From Bubalus kerabau (taxonomy: Eukaryota; Chordata; Mammalia; Artiodactyla; Bovidae), in NCBI RefSeq assembly GCF_029407905.1, contig NC_073625.1:171450240-171514239 (forward strand): DNA of 64,000 bases, given 5' to 3'. Every line of letters begins with the position of its first letter. The first letter of the stretch is position 1. This document shows, piece by piece, positions 57,041-64,000 of the stretch. Position numbers and translations under genes: made by a program. The notes under the pieces were generated by a model, which was not told the origin of the DNA, did no database searches, and saw only the letters and a program-made list of their open reading frames with translations.

Positions 57041-59211
57041 TACATTATTTACATATTTAAAATTCAGAGTAGTTTCCCTATGCTTCCAAATGCTGCTCCT
57101 GGAGTCATATCAGGCGTTCCAAAACATAGTATAAAGGCTTGAATACTAGCTTCTGTTCTGGAGTATATAGATCATGGAATAATTGAGTATGAGTGCTCTA
57201 GCCTTTTATTACCTGCTTACCCACACCTCTTCAACCCATTCTAAGCCTATCATGAATTATAAAGTCAAATTCAGATCTGTGTTTGGATTGATGCTTACCT
57301 GCTTTTTCAAGCCAGTTCTACTTCTCTAATTAAAGGCTTCTTTTCTTTGTAATTTGACTCAGGGCCACACCTTAAGTTACCTACTATAGCTCATCCCACA
57401 TAATGTGTATCTACAGTCACCATTGACCATAGCTACCCTCTGAGTTCATAGGCACAAAGTATTACTTCTCATCCTACAGGGCACCCAAGGGTAGGGTTTT
57501 TCTCTTTAACAGATTTTCAAACTTGGCAAAATGATTATTATTGTCTCCTCAGCATAATCAGAAGCACTGGACAAATGAGCAGCATTGAGTTTTCATCTTT
57601 AAGAATCTTCCAAAATGAAAGGCATTTTTGTACACCATACTTGCAAGTCACTATTTTCATTGAACATTTAAGTTGTAGGGGAGAAAAGCCACCTTTATTC
57701 TTTAAAGTTTGCTACAGTGTAACTATTCCAGAGGCACGTGAACTATCTTACCTTTGATCCTGTTGATAATCCGAAGACCCTTCCGTTTGGGGTTACTATG
57801 GTTACGGCTGCATGGGTGATGTGTGAGCTACACTGCTGTTTTGATAAAAATAGGTATTAACTACCAGTCATAGTGCTTCTCATTTCACAGTAGTTCTTGC
57901 AGAAGAACAGCATATTAAAAAAAAGAGGGGGGGGGAGGAGAAGAAAGAAAAAAAGCCTGACCAGAGAAGCATGAAGGAAACTCTGCGTAAATAATGGTGA
58001 TTGGTCATGTGTATAAAAATATTTTTAATTAAATTCTTTTTAATTAAACAGGGCATTTTGCTGAATCCATCTCTGTTATTTGCACCAAGCTTAGCCTTGA
58101 GGAAGATGGCTGATTAATAGACCCAAGAACCTATAATTAAAAACAGAACTGTTATTTTTAGAGAAAAGCCTCTCCAATAAGGGTGACTTAATTGGGCTGT
58201 CTCTCATATTTTTCATTTGTCTTTGAACTCTCTGATTAAAATTTTGACTTTTTTTTAATATATGGGAGAAACGACTATTAACATTGTCGTAATCAGAAGT
58301 CTTTTCATTGTTTAGTTTTGTTTTTCTTAGATCCCTTTGACCACACACTCCTTTCACTGTCGTTTCTCAATATTTAATTGTGGTCTTCATTTATTTCTTT
58401 TGTTATATATTCTTTTTACAATCCTATATTGTTCTTTTTCTTCTCTGGCCCTCTCTGTCTCTCCACTTCAGTTTCAGGATACACCAAGTTTGTGGTTTCT
58501 CATCACTGGCGTTATCAGCATTCTGCACAGAAATTCAAGAGAAAGCTGAATAACTTTCTCTCCTCAGACAAAAATAAATAAGATGTAATGTACAAAGCAG
58601 TCCCTTCAGCACCAGGGATGGCTTTGAGAACAAAGACAACATTCATTTAATATCTGCTAAGCAGCATAGAAAGAGATTGAGATGGTTTTATGCCTATATT
58701 ATAAAAAAAAAATACTCGCATAGAGTATATGGTTCATGTCCCTAAATCATTTGCTTAGTTATTGGTAGAGAAACTTGTATGAGTCTACTTTTATTATTTA
58801 ATATTTGGTAGAGAAGTATTGTATTCATATTGCTGTGGAAGAAGGCTAGCAGTGGGAGATCATTTGAGGTCTTTTCATATGCTTTCATTATATTCCAAGG
58901 GGAAAAAATTACACCTCTGAGGATATCTGAGGATATTAGATCAGCATTCTTCCCATTGAAGGCAGCGGTCTTCCAGAGACTGCAGACAGACCAGCCATTT
59001 TTACCAGGCAATCTTTGCTTCAAACCTGCATACAGTGTCATTTAGTAGTATTTGGCTGCATTTTCTTTATCTGTCCAATTCCGTGTTATGAAAGCATCAG
59101 TATAAAAAGTCTCTGTATAAACCTAGGTCTATAAAATGCCATCATATAAACCTAGATTCTATTCTTGAGCAAATTTACCCAGAAATAAAAAGAGCAGCTT
59201 GAATTTATATT
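57041..59211. other. Largest stretch without a recognised repeat (2.2 kb)
   Basis: Mostly unassigned intron. Holds the polypurine tract at 57917-57955 and a weak terminal-exon-like patch at 58441-58581, discussed under findings. No NHE-like coding segment. Confidence 0.55.
57917..57955 (+). repeat. 39-base polypurine tract with a G9 run
   Basis: Uninterrupted A/G from 57917 to 57955, with nine or more G in a row near 57927-57935. Confidence 0.95.
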
Positions 59212-59400
59212 ACGTATCTCTTTCAACAAACTCAAATAGCTTTCACATGCAGTATTTCAATTACTTTCACATGCTTTCTTGGGTAGAGAGGGTCCATTTC
59301 TTAGGTGAAATAATTGAGGTACAGAGAAATGTTGGGTTTTTCTTAAGATTTTATAGTAAGTCAATGAAAGATTGACACAAAAGCCGGGACTTCTATTTTC
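59212..59400 (-). mobile_element. MIR SINE (antisense)
   Basis: AGGTGAAATAATTGAGGTAC, AGATTTTATAGTAAGTCAAT and AAGCCGGGACTTCTA read as reversed MIR. Confidence 0.65.
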
Positions 59401-59621
59401 TTAGATGACTATGTTTTTTGTAAGACACTAACATCTGTGTGATCAAAATAAATTATTGACTTCAGCTAACATGCGGCCAGCTCTAAAATCAGTAATGTCC
59501 TTATTATAACCATTAAAGCATCTGTGCACTTGAGTCAGTATTTAGAGTCCAAAGCTACCAAATAGTAACAAATGAAAAACTCTATCTAAATGTTTCTACC
59601 TGGAGAGTTTGTCAGTTAGTG

Positions 59622-59745
59622 ATAACCATTAACAGTGTACACATATATCATCTAATTTGATCATTACTACAGCCAGTCAATTATCTACATTTTAAGAAAC
59701 TTAAGATTCTAAGTACTAGGCCCATAAGTGGCAGAGATGGGAGAT
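59622..59745 (-). mobile_element. MIR SINE (antisense)
   Basis: ATCTACATTTTAAGAAACTT and GGCCCATAAGTGGCAGAGAT fit the reversed MIR. Confidence 0.65.
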
Positions 59746-59770
59746 AAAGTATATTCAATATTCTTTGTCC

Positions 59771-59995
59771 ATGCATGCATGCTAAGTCTCTTCAGTTGTG
59801 TTTGACACTTTGCAACCCTGTGAACTGTAGCCCGCCAGGCTTCGCTGTCCATGGGATTCTCCAGGCAAGAATACTGAAGTGGGTTGCCATGCCCTCCTCC
59901 AGGGGATCTTCCCCACCCAGGGATCCAACCCGCATCTCTTATGTCTTCTGCATTGGCAGCTGTGTTCTTTACCACTAGTATCAGCTGGGAAGCCC
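59771..59995 (-). mobile_element. Bov-tA SINE (antisense)
   Basis: (GCAT)-type tail ATGCATGCATGCTAAG, as in the 27-kb copy. A perfect 11-bp duplication ATTCTTTGTCC is at 59760-59770 and 59996-60006. Confidence 0.95.
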
Positions 59996-60104
59996 ATTCT
60001 TTGTCCTATAGCACTGTTATTTCTCAAAATAAAAATGTAATGTGACAGTCAAACTTAGCACAAATGAAACCCAATAGTCAAGATCTCACTTCTAATTGAT
60101 TTCA

Positions 60105-60350
60105 TTTAACAAACATCTATTCAGCACCTACTATGCACTAGATACTGTAGGAGTGACTGGGGAAGGGAGAAGCAAAACACAGATCCTGTGTTCGAGAAAC
60201 TCCTGTCTAAAGGCAGATGCAAATGCAATAACTAGCAGTGAGTTTAAAAGATAAGACAGAGGTAGTCAGACAGCTTTTTAAGCCCAGAGGAAGGACTCCA
60301 TGAACTCCTGCATCACTCTGCAGGGGGTGGAGAGAGAGTTCTGGGAGGAC
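60105..60350 (-). mobile_element. L2 3' fragment (antisense)
   Basis: CATCTATTCAGCACCTACTA, TGCACTAGATACTGTAGG and the A/G-rich line after it follow the reversed L2 3' part. Confidence 0.55.
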
Positions 60351-60868
60351 CTTAGGGTCTCCTTCATTTCAAAATAATATTTTGCTTGATTGAAAAAGAT
60401 GACATGTTAGTCAGAGGAAACACAAAACATGTTTCCCTCCTATATGAGATGGCTCTATGAGTAGGGTTTTTTAAATTGCCATTCAGGCCACAGATGACAT
60501 GACTTGCTGAATATTAGCAAGATCTTCCTAGGCTCAGATTCCCTTTGGGGGTGTCCTGCCTTCACAGTCCTGGGGGTCAGGGTCAAATAGAGAGCACACA
60601 CAATTGCTATTATAACAGCTCTCTCCTCCCTTATGCAGAAGAGTCAAGCACATGATCATCTGTCCTTGATACTCTTCTGCACCCGTTGCTCTGCAGTGCT
60701 GTACCCAGGTTCCAACATAATAGACAAAATAGACACTCTCCACAACTGGGATCTACAGTTTGGAGTTTAGGTCTGAGAGCCACAGAATTTTAGCTTTGGA
60801 AGGACCTTAAAGACAACCTCTCTCAGTCTCATTTTTGGACAGGGATCTTGAGACTCAGAAACGTAAAA
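60351..60868. other. Unassigned intronic sequence
   Basis: The part next to the SINE (TTTTAGCTTTGGAAGGACC) looks like an ancient repeat I cannot name. Confidence 0.4.
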
Positions 60869-61050
60869 TAGGGACTTCTGTGGTGGTCCAGTGGTTAAGT
60901 CTTCACCTCCCAACGCACAGGGTGCAGGATCGATCCCTGGTCAGAGAGCTAAGATCCCACATGCCTTATGGTCAAAAAACCAAAACATAAAACAGAAGCA
61001 ACATTGTAGCAGCTTCAATAAAGACTTTAAAAACAGCATCAAAAAAGAAA
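60869..61050 (+). mobile_element. CHR-type tRNA SINE
   Basis: Head GGGACTTCTGTGGTGGTCC, GATCGATCCCTGGTCAGAG, AAGATCCCACATGCC, then the tail part AGCTTCAATAAAGACTTT and A-rich end. Confidence 0.85.
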
Positions 61051-61309
61051 AAAATATATTTTTGAAAAGAAAGAGAAAGTAAATGTAGGAGTAGGTGTTC
61101 TTTCCAAACGCAGAGATTCAAGCAGTAATTTGGGAGAAAGGGAGGGAGGCAGAGAAGAGTCTTCATGACTTCTCTACTTGATAATATCTATTTCTCTCAC
61201 TTAAAGGCATTTTTGAGTATCAAAGGGGAAACACACAAGTCGAAGGTGTCATTCCACTTTTTAATGGACAAACCCGCTTGATGGTTTTGATGACATGAGT
61301 AATAGCATT

Positions 61310-61545
61310 AATAATAACCACCATTAATTGAGCTACAATATGCCAGACATTTCACATAAATTATCTCACTTAATCATTCTCCAAAAGCCTATGAGGGAGA
61401 GAATATTTTTATCTTCTTTTTGCCAGTGATGCTTCCTGAAAACTTAGTGAGGTTAAGTAACTGGCTCAAGATCACCAAGTTCATTTGCATTGCAGTTGGG
61501 ATCTGAACATAGGTTGGTTTGCCATCAGAGTCAAGTTCCCAACCA
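61310..61545 (-). mobile_element. MIR SINE (antisense)
   Basis: AATTATCTCACTTAATCATT, GAGGTTAAGTAACTGGCTC and CAGTTGGGATCTGAACATAG read as reversed MIR, with an odd insert TGCTTCCTG where MIR has the GATGAGGAAACTG box. Confidence 0.7.
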
Positions 61546-62040
61546 TTACCTCTACTTCTACTTTGGGACAGAGTTGTGAACAGCAAGGTCTTGGCACAAA
61601 GGTCTTGCTTCAGAAATTGGAAGCCTAGTTATTTCCAGAACAGAATTAGAGAATATAATGGGTGACAACCAACTATATACATGCCTCGGGATATTGAAAG
61701 TGGATAAAGCAAGACTCCAGGTGTTCTGCGGGTGGAATTTCAAGAACACACTGAAAAACCATTTGAAGCAATTCAGCAGCTCCGTGGACAGCTGGGAAAC
61801 AGCTGTGGCTGACAGACCTCTCTGGCTCGCTGGTTTAGGGGACAGAATTGCTCTGTTTAAATGAAAGCAGCTCATTCTCAGCAGTGCTCAAAGACAGATC
61901 TGCAGAACAGAAGTTTGGAAAGTCAGCGTCCAGCCCAAACTTTCCACTTATGTGTTAAAGAAGACATTGCATATTGTGGTGAATAGGATTTAGGAAGTTT
62001 TAAGACTGTTTCCTTGGACGGTAGGCTGTCTGGCTCCCTT
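61546..62040. other. Unassigned intronic sequence
   Basis: No repeat recognised. Lies directly upstream of the CpG/AP-1 patch. Confidence 0.5.
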
Positions 62041-62160
62041 TAGGGCTCGGCTTGGCTGAATGAGGTCAAACTCACGGGGCAGCGAGGCAACGGTGAGTCA
62101 TAGTGAAGGCGGCGCTCACGCTCAGTCAGGTAAGTGCAGAGTCAGCACCTCCACAAACTA
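62041..62160 (+). promoter_or_regulatory. Candidate regulatory patch or alternative first exon
   Basis: A local cluster of CpG dinucleotides in otherwise CpG-poor intron (CACGGGGCAGCGAGGC, GGCGGCGCTCACGC). It contains a consensus AP-1 heptamer TGAGTCA at 62094-62100 and a full consensus splice donor CAG/GTAAGT with cut after 62129. There is no TATA box at a fitting distance and no supporting transcript. Confidence 0.35.
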
Positions 62161-63258
62161 AAAGTGGGCACCGCCTGAGGGTAAGATGCCCAGGGAGCCA
62201 GGAGAGCACCATAAACAGGGCTGAGTTCCCTTGCTCTACAAAGCTTCTCAGGGGCCCCGGGGGTTAGGATTCCTTGAAAAGTAATTTTCCTCCTAGAACA
62301 CAGCCTAGAAATGATAGGGACTGACCTTTTACCTGGGTTTTATAGATAAGAAACATTGTAGTGGTCAATGCATTATTTTGAGCTGAAATGGACACAGCTT
62401 TTCATAACAAGCGCTATCAGGTCAGTGAGTTATCGAAGAAGTCCCTGATCACAGTGGGAGAACACAAGAGAGGCGGAGCTGGTCTGATCCTCAAGGAGTC
62501 AGACACGTGGCACACGACCTTCAAGTTTCATTCATTCATTTATTTAATCACCAGAATTGCCTGCTGCTTGCCAGAAACTATTGAAGACATCATAGATGAA
62601 CAACCAATATCAGTGACGAACAACTTTTTATCCAAGAAGACCAGTTCAAAGAAAAGCTAAAATGCTTGCAGTCTACTTTTTTGGGAGTTTTTTTTTTGTT
62701 TTTTTTTTTTAAATACTGCTTTCACATAAGGAAAGGCATTTATCTGCAGCTGAACTTCTGCATTTTTATTATTTTCCAATCCAGAATGAATTTCTGTAGA
62801 GGGCTAAAATTTCAGACATGACAAAGCTAGTTCATAGTGCAGTATCTGATGTAATAGATCACCACAGGAACGGGTTTCCTTTTCTTTCCTTGACTGTCTT
62901 TGTAAACCACTTAATTCCAAAGTGTGGCTTGTCTCTAATAAAAATGGCAAGCAGTGGCCATTTTTATTCTTCTTTGAACTTTTTTTTTTGTATTTTATAA
63001 TTTTTCTACAATAGGCATGAATAAGAAAGAATAAAAAGCCATCTTGAAAGTTGGCCAAACTTAATAAAGAGATAAACCATGCGACTCGGAGTCTCTTCCC
63101 ACGGCCCAGGATGCCATATGTGAGCACTCCTCTCCCCCTCCCTTTCTCCCAGAACTTCCCCCCTGGGCTTCCAGACTGTCAAGCCCTCTATGTGACATGC
63201 CACTGTGGACCCTTCATATCTCTCCAAGCACTCTCTTTTGTGTTGGGGGAGACTAATT
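62161..63258. other. Unassigned intronic sequence
   Basis: Holds a possible reversed L2 3' end (TTCATTCATTTATTTAATC at 62530) and T-rich runs at about 62690-62710 and 62980-62988. Otherwise nothing recognised. Confidence 0.45.
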
Positions 63259-63292
63259 TCTAGTTTCTCTTTGACCCCTCCAACCCCTCTCT
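63259..63292. repeat. Left arm of a long-range inverted repeat
   Basis: 34 bases that are the reverse complement, with one mismatch, of 63967-64000 at the window end. Key core: TTTGACCCCTCCAACCCC. Confidence 0.95.
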
Positions 63293-63343
63293 GCCAAATT
63301 ATACCCTATAATGCCAGAGAGTTTTCTATTGTAAATAAGTTAC

Positions 63344-63581
63344 ATTTTTTAGGATACACTTTATTTAAATATATATATTTTTTAATTTTTACAATGTTGT
63401 GTTGGTTTCTACCATATAACAACACAAATCAGCCATAATCATACATACACTCCCTCCCACCCTCCCCCACCCCATCCCTCCAAGTCATCACAGAGCACCA
63501 GGCTGGACTCCCTGTGCTACACAGCAACTTCTAAACAGCTATTCATTTTACACCTGAGAGTGTCTATAAATTGATGCTAAG
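63344..63581 (-). mobile_element. Ruminant L1 3' end (antisense)
   Basis: Reversed tail, AACAACACAAATCAGCCATA, AGTCATCACAGAGCACCAGG, TATTCATTTTACACCTGAG. The duplication ATAAGTTAC is at 63335-63343 and 63582-63590. Lies between the arms of the inverted repeat. Confidence 0.87.
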
Positions 63582-63721
63582 ATAAGTTACTTTTTTTTTT
63601 TTCAATACAAACATAAGTTTCTGGCTAGGTGATGATGCCATTTCTTGAATTTGGTAATTCAAGAGCAAAAGCAACAGATTGATGAAGGCAGGTTAGATGA
63701 CAGGGTATCTACAGCACCTCC

Positions 63722-63775
63722 ATACCCAGTGCCAGGCACACAGTGATGCTTAATAAGTATTTGTTCCAGTAGAAG
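63722..63775 (+). mobile_element. L2 3' tail fragment
   Basis: CAGTGCCAGGCACACAGTG and GCTTAATAAGTATTTGTTCC match the sense L2 terminus. Confidence 0.6.
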
Positions 63776-63778
63776 AAC

Positions 63779-64000
63779 TCCAGGTAGAGTTGTCTTGCAA
63801 GTGGCTAGATATGGGAGTCTGTAGTTGAGGAGAAGAAGGGATGGGCTGGAGACGGAGACAAGTGAATGTGGATGAGATTCTCACAGAGACTTGGTAGAAT
63901 GAGGAGGGAACTGAGGAATTCTTGGGCAGCATTTGTGTCAAAGGGGTCGGTTTGCCAAGGAGAGAGAGAGAGGGGCTGGAGGGGTCAAAGAGAAACTAGA
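63779..64000 (-). mobile_element. L2 coding-region fragment (antisense)
   Basis: AAGTGGCTAGATATGGGAGT, GGGATGGGCTGGAGACGGAG and GGATGAGATTCTCACAG keep the order of reversed L2 ORF2. Weak match, cut by the window end. Confidence 0.4.
63967..64000. repeat. Right arm of a long-range inverted repeat (cut by window end)
   Basis: Reverse complement of 63259-63292 at 33 of 34 positions. The match reaches the last base, so the arm may be longer. Confidence 0.95.

Larger units (their letters stand above)
25326..64000 (+). other. SLC9A9: SLC9A9 intron downstream of the exon (partial)
   Basis: Begins with the donor GTAATT. No sequence encoding the expected next NHE9 segment (VTVLAIFHEL and onward) was found up to the window end, so the intron is at least 38.7 kb. 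Very long introns are typical of this gene. Confidence 0.7.

Noticed and set aside
58337..58549. 70-codon hydrophobic ORF as a small membrane protein
   Set aside because: The T-rich composition explains the hydrophobicity; no start context or conservation evidence is available.
496..59995. CRISPR-like array of repeated units
   Set aside because: The repeated text is dispersed SINE and BovB sequence in both orientations with irregular spacing, in a vertebrate genome.
61658..61875. ORFs on both strands upstream of the CpG patch (for example GWNFKNTLKNHLKQFSSS)
   Set aside because: Short, overlapping on opposite strands and without splice sites that would make them an NHE9 exon.

Overview
This window is ruminant (bovid or other pecoran) nuclear DNA. 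The diagnosis rests on many copies of BovB (an RTE-clade LINE), the Bov-tA and Bov-A SINEs built from it, CHR-type SINEs and ruminant L1 3' ends. Older layers are also present: L1M/L1ME, L2, MIR, MER5/MER20 and other hAT elements, and one MLT1-like LTR. No bacterial, phage or viral gene was seen.

One host coding exon is clear: 25210-25325 on the + strand. It carries 38 complete codons between canonical splice sites and matches the organellar sodium/proton exchanger NHE9 (SLC9A9). The rest of the window reads as the flanking introns of that gene, about 25.2 kb upstream and 38.7 kb downstream. No other SLC9A9 exon was found.

Layout. 1-25 kb: upstream intron with mostly antisense BovB 3' pieces inserted into older MIR, L2 and L1 copies, plus a perfect 49-bp-arm hairpin at 20550-20654. 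25-27 kb: the exon, a hAT element about 0.3 kb downstream, and an old antisense L1. 27-33 kb: a sense BovB, then a three-level nest (old L1, younger L1, BovB with a 544-codon reverse-transcriptase ORF). 34-38 kb: a long antisense L1 with two SINEs inside it, then an L2 3' end. 39-46 kb: an antisense BovB with a nested SINE, a 1.66-kb sense BovB, an L1ME and an MLT1. 47-57 kb: a sense L1M, a second RT-bearing BovB, two antisense BovB copies, and an L1 with two nested SINEs. 57-64 kb: fewer young repeats, a CpG/AP-1 patch ending in a consensus splice donor (62.1 kb), and a long-range inverted repeat cut by the window end.

Nearly every long open reading frame other than the exon lies in retrotransposon sequence, sense or antisense. 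Many insertions could be bounded by target-site duplications read directly from the sequence, and these give the insertion order. I found no new multi-gene system. The most unusual items are the 20.6-kb hairpin, the end-of-window inverted repeat, the stuttered 5' junction of the 29-kb BovB and the candidate regulatory patch at 62 kb.
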